From contig JAGOZX010000031.1 of assembly GCA_018058425.1 (NCBI GenBank), forward strand, positions 1-33,164: DNA of 33,164 nt, in the 5' to 3' direction. Source of the DNA: Sebaldella sp. (GTDB taxonomy: Bacteria > Fusobacteriota > Fusobacteriia > Fusobacteriales > Leptotrichiaceae). How positions within the stretch are numbered: position 1 is the first letter of the stretch; every line of letters starts with the position of its first letter. This document shows positions 24,483 through 32,813 of the stretch, in pieces. Made by a program: the position numbers and the translations under genes. The notes below the pieces were generated by a model. It did not search any database and was not told the DNA's origin. It saw only the letters and a program-made list of their open reading frames with translations.

Positions 24483-24525
24483 GCCGATTTGTCACAAAAT
24501 TTAATTTACATAAGATTGTTTTCTA
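24461..24525 (-). ncRNA. Candidate antitoxin RNA 4 (cognate of peptide 3)
   Basis: About 64 nt with the terminator GCTGGAC-TTAG-GTTCAGC-TTTTTT on the minus strand. CAATCTTATGTAAATT (24518-24503) is complementary to 16 consecutive bases of the peptide 3 leader with two G-U pairs. TTTTGTGA pairs with the loop TCACAAAA. This is the longest uninterrupted match of the three pairs. RNA 4 is directly upstream of its target on the same strand. Confidence 0.77.
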
Positions 24526-24530
24526 CAATT

Positions 24531-24574
24531 ATTATACCATATTTTCCTAAAAATGCAACTACTACATGGATATT
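24531..24574 (-). promoter_or_regulatory. Promoter of antitoxin RNA 4 with conserved upstream block
   Basis: On the minus strand TTGCAT (24558-24553), 16 bases, TATAAT (24536-24531) with TG-G before it. The preceding AATATCCATGTAGTAG (24574-24559) matches the sequence before RNAs 2 and 3. Confidence 0.7.
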
Positions 24575-24622
24575 TATATCTATTCTAATGTTCCCATTTG
24601 GAAACGTTTTTTTCATATTTTA

Positions 24623-24650
24623 AGATAAAAGCCAAGTAATAATACCTGAC
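24623..24650 (-). terminator. Terminator of the VWA lipoprotein gene
   Basis: On the minus strand GTCAGGTA-TTAT-TACTTGGC, eight pairs with two G-U, is followed by TTTTATCTT. It lies about 47 bases after the stop codon at 24697. Confidence 0.7.
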
Positions 24651-24696
24651 TTTCTTCATAACTCTTAATATTTTTTCAATGTTATAAAACAAACCC

Positions 24697-26484
24697 CTAT
24701 TTCTTACCCTCATTTAATACTTTAGCTTTCTCCACTAATTTTATAAATTCAGCCTTATATCCATAATTATCTTTGCCAATATTATTCTTAGCTTGATTCA
24801 AAACATTACTATAAGTCAATGTTCCTTTATATTCAGAATCACGAAGTAACATTCCAAATTCTACTACTGAAAGTCCAAAGTTATAATCAATTGTATTTTT
24901 AGTTTTATAAATATCTGGACTCACTACTTTTACTATTTCTTTACTTGTATCTCCATCTGGTTCTTTATAACGTAATTTAAATGTAGCAACATCAGTACTT
25001 TCTTCAACAGATGTTTTTTGATACTTTAAATCCTCTACTTTTTTCTCAGAAAAATCTCCATTATTAGGAACTAATTCATAGAAAACTGTCACTTGATGTC
25101 CTGATCCCACGTCTCCAGCATCTTTTTTGTCATCTTTAAAGTCTTCATTATTTAATCTTCTGTCTTCGTAACCAATTAATCTATACTCCTTCACAGAAGT
25201 TGGATTAAACTCTATTTGGATCTTTACATCTTTTGCAATTGTATAAAGTGCCCCCTGTAAACCTTGATTAAATACCTTATCAGCTTCCTTAATATTATCT
25301 ATATAAAAGTAATTGCCATTTCCTTTATCACTTAAACGCTTGATTTTATCGTCCTTATAATTTCCCATTCCAAATCCTAAAATAGTCAAATAAATATTTT
25401 GATTTTTATATGAAGTAATAAGATCTTCTAATTCGGCATTTGAAGTCACACCTACATTAAAATCACCATCAGTAGCTAAAATAACTCTGTTATTTCCACC
25501 CTTTATTAGGTTTTCTTTAGCAAGCTCATAAGCTCTTTTTATTCCATCTCCCCCTGCTGTACTCCCACCTGCATTTAATTTATCCAATGCATCTATTATT
25601 TTTGTTTTATCTTTTCCAAAAGTTGGCTCTAATACCACACCTGTACTACTTGCATATACCACAATTGAAACTCTATCATCTGGATTTAGGTTATTCACTA
25701 ATTTCTTAAATGATTCCTTTAAAAGAGGTAACTTATTTGCATCAGACATAGAACCTGATACATCAATTAAAAACACATAATTACTTTTTGGTTTTTTGCT
25801 TTCTAAAAGACTTTCCCCTTGAATAGCAATTCTTAATATTTTATTATTTTTATTCCATGGAGAATCTCCCATTTCAAAGTTTACTCCAAATTTTCCATCT
25901 TTTTTTTCAGGTTTTTTATAGTCATATGTAAAATAGTTAACCATTTCTTCTATACGTACCGCATCCTTTGATGGTAATACATTTTGACCCATTAACATTC
26001 TTCTTACATTAGAATATGAAGCTGTATCCACATCTATTGAAAAAGTTGATAATGGTGATGATTTAGCATCTATAAAACCTGTCTCTTTGATTTCTGAATA
26101 TGATTCATTATGATTTTCATTCATAATAGCAACTACACCCATTGGTGTTGATCCATTAACTGTAATACTTCCTGCATTACTTGTGTATGATTTACTATAA
26201 CTGTCACCCAATTCACTCACACTGGATTTTCCAGCTAATTGATAACCATATACATTACCTCCACCTACAAAATTATTACCAACTATTATCACTTCTGATC
26301 TACTTTCAATTTGTTGTATTGTTCCATCTAAAGCTGCTGCTGTTTTTTCAATATCCTTTGTAGTTTCTAGCTGAATAGTTCGATTTTCCACTGTATTTAC
26401 AGCCTCATCCTTCACTACAGAACTACAAGCACTTAATGTTAACACCAATAATACCAATAATATTAATCTCATATCCTTCTTCAT
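24697..26484 (-). CDS. VWA-domain lipoprotein (YfbK/DUF3520 type)
   Basis: The product has 595 residues. The lipoprotein signal ends LTLSAC. A glycine/serine-rich segment leads to the YfbK-type N-terminal domain (FSIDVDTASYSNVRRMLMG, EEMVNYFTYDY). The von Willebrand A domain has the MIDAS motif DVSGSMSD and the ATDGDFNVG strand. The C-terminal DUF3520-like part includes RLIGYEDR and VVEFGMLLRDSEYKG. Such proteins are metal-dependent protein-binding lipoproteins of the envelope; their partners are mostly unknown. A longer frame begins at 26544, but AAAGGAGATGGG precedes the ATG at 26484, which also begins the signal peptide. The gene follows the Rep_3-like gene on the same strand after 235 bases, so an operon is uncertain. 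Confidence 0.88.
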   Translation of the reverse strand: MKKDMRLILLVLLVLTLSACSSVVKDEAVNTVENRTIQLETTKDIEKTAAALDGTIQQIESRSEVIIVGNNFVGGGNVYGYQLAGKSSVSELGDSYSKSYTSNAGSITVNGSTPMGVVAIMNENHNESYSEIKETGFIDAKSSPLSTFSIDVDTASYSNVRRMLMGQNVLPSKDAVRIEEMVNYFTYDYKKPEKKDGKFGVNFEMGDSPWNKNNKILRIAIQGESLLESKKPKSNYVFLIDVSGSMSDANKLPLLKESFKKLVNNLNPDDRVSIVVYASSTGVVLEPTFGKDKTKIIDALDKLNAGGSTAGGDGIKRAYELAKENLIKGGNNRVILATDGDFNVGVTSNAELEDLITSYKNQNIYLTILGFGMGNYKDDKIKRLSDKGNGNYFYIDNIKEADKVFNQGLQGALYTIAKDVKIQIEFNPTSVKEYRLIGYEDRRLNNEDFKDDKKDAGDVGSGHQVTVFYELVPNNGDFSEKKVEDLKYQKTSVEESTDVATFKLRYKEPDGDTSKEIVKVVSPDIYKTKNTIDYNFGLSVVEFGMLLRDSEYKGTLTYSNVLNQAKNNIGKDNYGYKAEFIKLVEKAKVLNEGKK

Positions 26485-26719
26485 TTCCCATCTCCTTTGT
26501 TTTTTCTTAGTAATCTTTAATTCAAATTGTATAACACCTTTCACAGTAATGTCAATATCTTTATTAAATATTTGGAAATAGTTTTAATATTTCTTTATTT
26601 TTTCACACCCATATTTAGAATCTTTATTTTCAAATTACTAATTTACCATAAAATAGAGAAACTTTATGTACAGTTCCTCAATTTATCACTATTCTCATCA
26701 TAACCTTTAAAATTCACCC

Positions 26720-27871
26720 TCACCCCTCTATCCTCTTATAAACCCTAATATACCTCTTACTAATATCCTCTGAATAATAAGCTCTTATTCTATAGTACTT
26801 ATTCTCATACTTCAAAAGTTTTTCCATGCTAACTCCATTTAAAATATCTAGTAATATAGCCAGCTCAAATCTTGCCTGTAGTAAAACCCTTCCCATTTTA
26901 TTCTTAAACTTAGAAAACTTTTCTATTCCATTTTTGATCTCTTCATATAAAATATAATCATCTTCTGTTTCTCTATTTTCAATATATATTTCAGTCAATG
27001 TTTTCAAAAACCTATCTTTCAAATTTAAAGAATTTAAATTTTCCTTAGAATAATTCACAGCCTTATAGACAAAATCATAACCTTCCTTATAATAATACTC
27101 TTCTACCTTCGCTCTTAGCTCAATATCTTCACTAAATTGTAAAGAAAACAATTCTAATAAGTGCTGTATTTTATTAAAATCATCTTTTAAATATACCTCA
27201 AATACTAAAAACTTCACTTTACTTTTACTATTTAAATTTTCTTTTACTTTATCCACAATAATATGATATTGAGAATAATTATTTATATCTTGAATAGTTG
27301 GATTTATTACCTTACGCTCTAAATCATATATTCTTTTATAAATATCCACAGTCTGCATTAACTCTTTATATCTATTTATTTCAATTTCTACTTTAAACTT
27401 CTTCTGCTTAGAATCACTACTTCTGATTATTTCTCTATATAAAATTAAACTTCTTTCTAACTCCAATTCTATAGACACCAAAAAATCCAATGTAGAAAAA
27501 TAATTCTCATTACCCACACTCTCTAAAATATCTAGTGGAAAAGTATAGTTTAGTATATCTTTTCTTATGTTATATGAACTCATCAAATTAAACTTTCCCT
27601 TGACCTCATCATTATCAGTAAACCCAATATTATATATTATTTTATTATCCAACAATCTATCCAGATTTTTTTCAAAGTCAAAAATCTCAATTGTATTGTA
27701 TTTTATATTCAAATCTTTAAATATCTTCCTTATTTCAATATTGAATTCTCTCACATCTTTATTTTCAGAATAAATTTTTTTCGCTTCAAAAAAAAGATAT
27801 TTAAATAACTTTTTTTGCTGATTATTTAAGGCTACCGATAGTTTTATCTTATTTGTTAAATTTGACTCCAT
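26720..27871 (-). CDS. Rep_3-like replication initiator-type protein
   Basis: The product has 383 residues. The N-terminal half resembles the tandem winged-helix fold of Rep_3 (RepB) plasmid initiators: an opening ALNNQQKKLFKYLFFEAKKI, then LVSIELELERSLILYREII, and the second-domain signature YKRIYDLERKVINPTIQDIN. In plasmid proteins these bind iterons and start replication. The remaining 180 residues are charged and helical, without a recognised domain. GGAGGTGG fixes the ATG at 27871, nine codons inside the open frame. No iterons flank the gene, and neighbours look chromosomal, so it could be a domesticated initiator or a remnant of an integrated plasmid. Family assignment is by eye and moderate. 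Confidence 0.55.
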   Translation of the reverse strand: MESNLTNKIKLSVALNNQQKKLFKYLFFEAKKIYSENKDVREFNIEIRKIFKDLNIKYNTIEIFDFEKNLDRLLDNKIIYNIGFTDNDEVKGKFNLMSSYNIRKDILNYTFPLDILESVGNENYFSTLDFLVSIELELERSLILYREIIRSSDSKQKKFKVEIEINRYKELMQTVDIYKRIYDLERKVINPTIQDINNYSQYHIIVDKVKENLNSKSKVKFLVFEVYLKDDFNKIQHLLELFSLQFSEDIELRAKVEEYYYKEGYDFVYKAVNYSKENLNSLNLKDRFLKTLTEIYIENRETEDDYILYEEIKNGIEKFSKFKNKMGRVLLQARFELAILLDILNGVSMEKLLKYENKYYRIRAYYSEDISKRYIRVYKRIEG

Positions 27872-28005
27872 ATATCCACCTCCATAATGACGATTCATAA
27901 AAGTATTTCTATCGTCTTTATCTAATTATAGTTTTTTTATCCTTAATATTCAAGTACTTTTATAATTTAGAAGACGACTTTTTTTAAAATAGAGTCAAAC
28001 TACAA

Positions 28006-28034
28006 TTGACTATTACCCTTTTCAGTATATACTG
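28006..28034 (+). promoter_or_regulatory. Promoter of the mannoside PTS operon with palindromes
   Basis: TTGACT (28006-28011), 16 bases, TATACT (28028-28033). The perfect 12-bp palindrome CAGTATATACTG (28023-28034) covers the -10, and AGTCAA (27993-27998) / TTGACT forms an inverted repeat on the -35. The TATA-centred palindrome resembles HutC/GntR-type operators, the family that includes MngR, but no regulator gene lies in the window. Confidence 0.55.
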
Positions 28035-28111
28035 TAGTATATTGAATCAACATGTATGACCTTACATAAAGTTACTTTATAAATAAAATATTTGAGAAAG
28101 GAGTGATTTCT

Positions 28112-28552
28112 GTGAATAACCTTTATAGCGAAAATCTTATTACTTTAAATCTAGATGCTAATAGTAAAGAAGAAGTTATATCAATAATGTCTGACTTACT
28201 AAAATCTGAAAATAGAATTACTTCTATTACTGACTTTAAAGAATCTATCTATGAAAGAGAGACAGAAAGTACCACTGAAGTAGGAGAAGACACCGCCATT
28301 CCTCATGGAAGATCAGAATGTGTACTTTATAATTCTGTATGTATTTCTTCTTTGAAAAAACCTGTTATTTGGAATGAAGTTACTGGTGAGACTGTAGAAA
28401 TTATTTTTATGCTTGCTGTGAAAAAAGATTCTACTGATACACATATAGAAATATTATCTGATTTAGCATCAAAAATAATGGAAGAAGGATTTATTGATAA
28501 AATTAAAAGCTCTAATAATAAAACCGAGATTTATAAATTAATTAACGGATAA
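28112..28552 (+). CDS. PTS EIIA component, fructose/mannitol family
   Basis: The product has 146 residues, a single PTS EIIA type-2 domain. The phosphorylated histidine is in TAIPHGRSE; the fold's HTHIEILSDLASK-like segment (THIEILSDLASKIMEEGF) follows. HPr passes its phosphate to this His, and from there it goes to the EIIB cysteine. Two GTG codons are possible starts; AAAGGAG is eight bases before the one at 28112, so that is chosen over 28103. EIIB begins 22 bases after the stop. It is the first gene of a PTS-mannosidase operon. Confidence 0.88.
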   Translation: MNNLYSENLITLNLDANSKEEVISIMSDLLKSENRITSITDFKESIYERETESTTEVGEDTAIPHGRSECVLYNSVCISSLKKPVIWNEVTGETVEIIFMLAVKKDSTDTHIEILSDLASKIMEEGFIDKIKSSNNKTEIYKLING

Positions 28553-28574
28553 AAAATACAAGGAGGAAACTATA

Positions 28575-28880
28575 ATGAAAAAAATCATTGCAATAACTGC
28601 ATGTCCAACAGGTATAGCTCATACATTTATGGCTGCTAAAGCATTAGAAAATGCTGGTAAAAAATTAAATTACGAAATTAAGGTAGAAACTCAAGGTGCT
28701 ACTGGTATAAAGAATAAGATTACAAGCCTTGATATTGAAGAAGCAGATGCTATAATATTTGCTGTAGAAACTAAAGTAAGAGAAGAAGAAAGATTTAAAG
28801 ATAAAAAAATACATAAAATAAGTGTAAAAGAAGCAATTAAAAATGCTGAAAAAGCAATCAATGACGCTTTAGGAGAGTAA
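28575..28880 (+). CDS. PTS EIIB component, fructose family
   Basis: The product has 101 residues, matching a lone fructose-type EIIB domain. Cys10 in ITACPTGIAHTFMAAKALE is the phosphorylated residue, within the characteristic CPTGIAHTFMAA loop. GIKNKIT and the ADAIIFAVE strand are further family marks. It is cytoplasmic and transfers phosphate from EIIA to the sugar during its passage through EIIC. AAGGAGG precedes the ATG. In E. coli the mannosylglycerate and fructose transporters carry this domain fused to EIIC; here it is separate. Confidence 0.92.
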   Translation: MKKIIAITACPTGIAHTFMAAKALENAGKKLNYEIKVETQGATGIKNKITSLDIEEADAIIFAVETKVREEERFKDKKIHKISVKEAIKNAEKAINDALGE

Positions 28881-28929
28881 ATATATTTCTATTATTTAAA
28901 AACTTTATAAAAATTTTTAGGAGGAAAAA

Positions 28930-29985
28930 ATGAAAAACTTTTTTATTGATTTGAAAAGACATTTCTTAACAGGAATCTCATATATGATTCCATTAGTAAT
29001 TGCTGGAGCTGTTATTATGGGAATAGCTAGAATAGGTTCATCTTTTTATGGAATACAGGATATTTGGGATGCTTCACATACACAAAGTGCTCATGCATTA
29101 GTAAGATTATTTCACACTATGGATGGCATAGGAGGTTTGGCTTTAGGGCTTATGCTTCCATTTATTGCTGGGTTTATAGCATATTCTATTATTGATAAAC
29201 CCGGAATAGTTCCTGGATTTGTAGCTGGTTTATTAGCTAAGGATATGAATACTGGTTTTATAGGCGCTTTAGTGGCAGGTGTGCTAGCTGGATATATAGT
29301 TAAACTTATATTAGATAAAATACAGTTACCTGATTTTGCTTCTGGTATAACAGCCATATTTTTAGCCCCTGTACTCGGTACCTTGATAACATGTCTGATT
29401 ATGGTATATATAATTGGTGTACCAATTGCCAACTTAAATAAAGCTTTAGAAGTTTGGCTTACAGGTATGTCTGGTACTAATAAAATAGTTTTAGCTGCAA
29501 TTGTTGGCGGAATGGTTGGTTTTGACTTAGGTGGTCCTGTTAATAAAGCTGCTGTTACCACAGCCATGGCATTATTAGCCTCTGGAATAACTACTCCTAA
29601 TACTGCTGCACAAGTAGCTATAATCGTTCCTCCAATTGGGTTAGGATTAGCTACAGTATTTGCTAAAAAGAAATATGATGAGTCAATGTTAGAAGCTGGT
29701 AAATCATCAATTTTAATGGGACTTGTAGGAATCTCTGAGGGTGCAATACCATTTGCTATAGAATCGCCGCTAAAAGTTATTCCAATAAATGTTATAGGCT
29801 GTGCTATTGCTTCATCTTTAGCAGTATTATTTGGAACTAACAATACCGCACCTATTTCAGGATTTTATGGTTGGTTTACAGTTGAAAAATGGCCTTTATA
29901 TGTACTATCTATATTTATAGGAGCTTTTTTCATAGCTTTCGCTAATATATTACTTAGAAAAACTATCACTGAAACAGCAAATTAA
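28930..29985 (+). CDS. PTS EIIC component, fructose family (mannoside permease)
   Basis: The product has 351 residues, a full-length stand-alone fructose-type EIIC. It is strongly hydrophobic, with multiple membrane helices. Family features are GISYMIPLVIAGAVIMGI near the N-terminus, GGPVNKAA, and the sugar-binding GISEGAIPFAIESPLKVIP segment. It moves the sugar through the inner membrane while EIIB phosphorylates it. AGGAGG lies six bases before the ATG. The next gene, 16 bases on, is a GH38 mannosidase, so the likely substrate is an alpha-mannoside such as mannosylglycerate or a mannose disaccharide, entering as a 6-phosphate. The substrate is an inference from context. Confidence 0.9.
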   Translation: MKNFFIDLKRHFLTGISYMIPLVIAGAVIMGIARIGSSFYGIQDIWDASHTQSAHALVRLFHTMDGIGGLALGLMLPFIAGFIAYSIIDKPGIVPGFVAGLLAKDMNTGFIGALVAGVLAGYIVKLILDKIQLPDFASGITAIFLAPVLGTLITCLIMVYIIGVPIANLNKALEVWLTGMSGTNKIVLAAIVGGMVGFDLGGPVNKAAVTTAMALLASGITTPNTAAQVAIIVPPIGLGLATVFAKKKYDESMLEAGKSSILMGLVGISEGAIPFAIESPLKVIPINVIGCAIASSLAVLFGTNNTAPISGFYGWFTVEKWPLYVLSIFIGAFFIAFANILLRKTITETAN

Positions 29986-30001
29986 TAGAAGGAGTTTGAT
30001 C

Positions 30002-32692
30002 ATGAAAAATTTACACTATATTCCGCACACTCACTGGGATAGAGAATGGCATAAAACTTTTGAAGCTTTTAGAGTAAGGCTTTGTTACAGCATGGAAATA
30101 ATGCTTGATACCTTAGAAAATGACAAAGCTTTCAGTTATTTTATGTATGATGCGCAAACATCAATTTTGGAAGATTACCTTACTATCTTTCCAGAAAATA
30201 AAGATAGATTAAAAAATTTAATTAGTAATAAAAGATTATTTGTAGGTCCTTGGTATACTCAACCTGATTTTTATTTAATAAGCGGAGAGTCTTTTGTTAG
30301 AAACTTGCTTATTGGTTCAAACATTGCTGAGGATATGGGACATTCTATGGAGGTAGGATATATTCCTGATTCTTTTGGACAAGCCGCTCAAACTCCACAG
30401 ATTATGAAAGGATTTGATTTAAAATCAATATATGTTTGGCGTGGAATAGCCCAAAATGATATAGACGATTCTGTATTTTTATGGGAATCTCCAAATGGAG
30501 ATAGTATGCTGAGTATACATTTCCCTCTTGGATATGGTTATAACAGATACTTGCCTTATGATAAGGAAAAAGCTGCTGAAAAAATATTAAAAACTGAAAA
30601 AGAATTAGAAAGTAGATTTAAAGACGGTGAACTTCTTCTTATGGGTGGTGGAGATCATACAACTATACAAAAAGGACTTCCTGAACTTATCGATTACACA
30701 AACCAGTACTTTCAAAAAAATGATTTAGATATGAGTATAAAAATATCTAATCTAGAATTGCATACAGATTCTCTTTTTAAAGCTTTAGATAAAGACAAGA
30801 GAGAACTACAAGTATTAAAAGGTGAACTTAGAAACCCTAAAGAACAAAGAGTACACTTTGGTGACTCTTCAAGTAGAATGGATGTTAAGTATTTAAATAA
30901 AACTTTAGAAAATGAAATTTCTTATAAAATTGAGCCTATTTCTACAATTGCTCACTTAGAAAATGGAGTTTATTCTAATGGATTAATTAATAAATCATGG
31001 AAATATTTATTTGAAAATCAAGCACATGATAGTATTTGTACTTGCTGTACTGACGAAAGCCATGATGATATCTTAAATAGATTTAAATACTCTACACAAA
31101 TAAATAGAGAACTTGAAAATATGTTTTTTAGATACATGGAAAGAGAGCTTGATATCTCTTCAATTAAAGGCAGACCAATTTTATTAATTAATTCTCTTCC
31201 ACATAAGAGAAACGAAATGATTGAATTAACAATTTACACAAAAAATAAAGATTTTAATATCTATACTCCAGATCAAAAAATAGTTCCTTATGAAATTATT
31301 TCTACTAAAGATGTTGATCTTTCAGAAACTAATATTAGTTTAGCTATGGATATCGCATCTGAAAATTATATTTTAGACTCATATGCTAAAAATCTTAAGT
31401 ACTCTTTTATTGAAAGTAAAATTTTAGTTTCTCATGAATTTCTTCCAAATATGGGTTATATTGTTCTGGACATCAGAGAAAATGAAACTAAAATCTCTAA
31501 TGAAAAATTAGTTTCAGGTGACAAAAATACACTTGAAAATAAGTATCTTAAGATAAAGATTTTAGATAACGGTTCACTTGAGATATTTGATAAAGAAAAT
31601 GAAAGTACTTTTACAGCTCTTATATTTGAAGAAAAAGGTGATGATGGTGATGAATATGACTACTCTCCACCTAAAAACGACTTAATTTTCACTACTGAAA
31701 ATAACAAAGCTGAAATTAAAAAATTATACGAAAATAACTTTGAATGTGCCTTTGAAATTACACATAATATGATAATACCAAAGTATTTAAATTCTGATCG
31801 TAATGCTAGAAGTACTGAGACAGTTGATTTGCCTATAAAATCTATTATAAAACTAAAGGCTGATTCGAAAGTTTTAGATGTGAAGGTAAGTGTAAATAAT
31901 AAAGCCAATGACCACATCATAAAGGTTTTATGTAGTGCACCTATAAAAACATCATGTTCTTACGCTGAAGATCATTTTTCTGTAATCAAAAGAGACAATG
32001 TAATTGTCGCTCCAGAAAACTGGAGAGAGCAAAATTATAAATCAATAGCACTTCCTATATATCCAATGCAAAAATTTGTTGATATCAATGATGGGAAACT
32101 TGGAATAGCTGTATTATCAAAGGGGTTACCTGAATATGAAATCTATAATGATAATACAATAGCTCTAACTCTCATGAGAAGTGTTGGAATTATGGGGAAA
32201 GCTGATTTACTAATACGTCCTGGAAGAGTAAGCGGTATTGAATTTGCTACTCCCGATTCTCAAATGATTGGTGAATACGAATTTGAGTTTGCTATAGTTC
32301 CTCATTCTGGAGATTTTGAAGAGGCAGGAATTCCAAGATTAGCTTCTTTATATAATTCTCCTGTTATTTATAAGCAGTTTTTAGAAGATATAAGAACTGG
32401 AACTAGACCTATAAAAGCAGAATATATAGAGGTAAGTGGAGAAAATATAGAAGTAACAGCTATAAAAAAATCTGAAAGAACTAATGATGTTATTATAAGA
32501 TTATTTAATCCTACTTTTGGATTAAGTAATAACAACAAAATAAAAATAAATTTTCCTCATAAGTCTATTATTATAACAAATTTAAAGGAAAATGCTAAGT
32601 TAGAGAGTTTAGAAAATGGAAATGAAAAAGGCGAGTATTTATTACCTGAATTAAAAGGTTCTGAAATACTTACTTTAAAAGTACTTATTTAA
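30002..32692 (+). CDS. Alpha-mannosidase, GH38 (MngB-like)
   Basis: The product has 896 residues, close to E. coli MngB (about 880). The zinc-binding HTHWDREWH (His11 and Asp13 as ligands) is at the N-terminus. The nucleophile is Asp123 in YIPDSFGQAAQ, and the later zinc ligand is His342 in NQAHDSICTCC. The C-terminal half is the beta-sandwich region of the family. It has no signal peptide, so it acts in the cytoplasm, cleaving the imported phosphorylated alpha-mannoside to mannose 6-phosphate plus the aglycone. AGAAGGAG lies seven bases before the ATG at 30002; a TTG two codons earlier is less likely. It is the last gene of the PTS operon and is followed by a terminator. Confidence 0.92.
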   Translation: MKNLHYIPHTHWDREWHKTFEAFRVRLCYSMEIMLDTLENDKAFSYFMYDAQTSILEDYLTIFPENKDRLKNLISNKRLFVGPWYTQPDFYLISGESFVRNLLIGSNIAEDMGHSMEVGYIPDSFGQAAQTPQIMKGFDLKSIYVWRGIAQNDIDDSVFLWESPNGDSMLSIHFPLGYGYNRYLPYDKEKAAEKILKTEKELESRFKDGELLLMGGGDHTTIQKGLPELIDYTNQYFQKNDLDMSIKISNLELHTDSLFKALDKDKRELQVLKGELRNPKEQRVHFGDSSSRMDVKYLNKTLENEISYKIEPISTIAHLENGVYSNGLINKSWKYLFENQAHDSICTCCTDESHDDILNRFKYSTQINRELENMFFRYMERELDISSIKGRPILLINSLPHKRNEMIELTIYTKNKDFNIYTPDQKIVPYEIISTKDVDLSETNISLAMDIASENYILDSYAKNLKYSFIESKILVSHEFLPNMGYIVLDIRENETKISNEKLVSGDKNTLENKYLKIKILDNGSLEIFDKENESTFTALIFEEKGDDGDEYDYSPPKNDLIFTTENNKAEIKKLYENNFECAFEITHNMIIPKYLNSDRNARSTETVDLPIKSIIKLKADSKVLDVKVSVNNKANDHIIKVLCSAPIKTSCSYAEDHFSVIKRDNVIVAPENWREQNYKSIALPIYPMQKFVDINDGKLGIAVLSKGLPEYEIYNDNTIALTLMRSVGIMGKADLLIRPGRVSGIEFATPDSQMIGEYEFEFAIVPHSGDFEEAGIPRLASLYNSPVIYKQFLEDIRTGTRPIKAEYIEVSGENIEVTAIKKSERTNDVIIRLFNPTFGLSNNNKIKINFPHKSIIITNLKENAKLESLENGNEKGEYLLPELKGSEILTLKVLI

Positions 32693-32697
32693 TAATT

Positions 32698-32722
32698 GGA
32701 TCTCTTTGGAGGTCCTTTTTTT
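32698..32722 (+). terminator. Terminator of the PTS-mannosidase operon
   Basis: GGATCTC-TTTG-GAGGTCC (one G-U pair) followed by TTTTTTT, five bases after the mannosidase stop codon. Confidence 0.88.
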
Positions 32723-32760
32723 ATGGTTATGATTTGTTTCTATGATTGATTAGGAAATAA

Positions 32761-32794
32761 AAAAATACCAGAGTTTCTGTGAGCTGGTATTTTT
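32761..32794. terminator. Bidirectional terminator at the end of the CRISPR-like array
   Basis: AAAAATACCAG (32761-32771) and CTGGTATTTTT (32784-32794) form a perfect 11-bp stem with A/T tracts on both sides. It can stop plus-strand read-through from the mannosidase operon and also minus-strand transcription leaving the array. Confidence 0.8.
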
Positions 32795-32813
32795 ATAATA
32801 TTAGTTGATGTTT

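Noticed and set aside
29112-29843. 243-codon minus-strand ORF opposite the EIIC gene
   Set aside because: It is the antisense frame of a clear EIIC coding region; it lacks a ribosome site and its composition mirrors the real gene.
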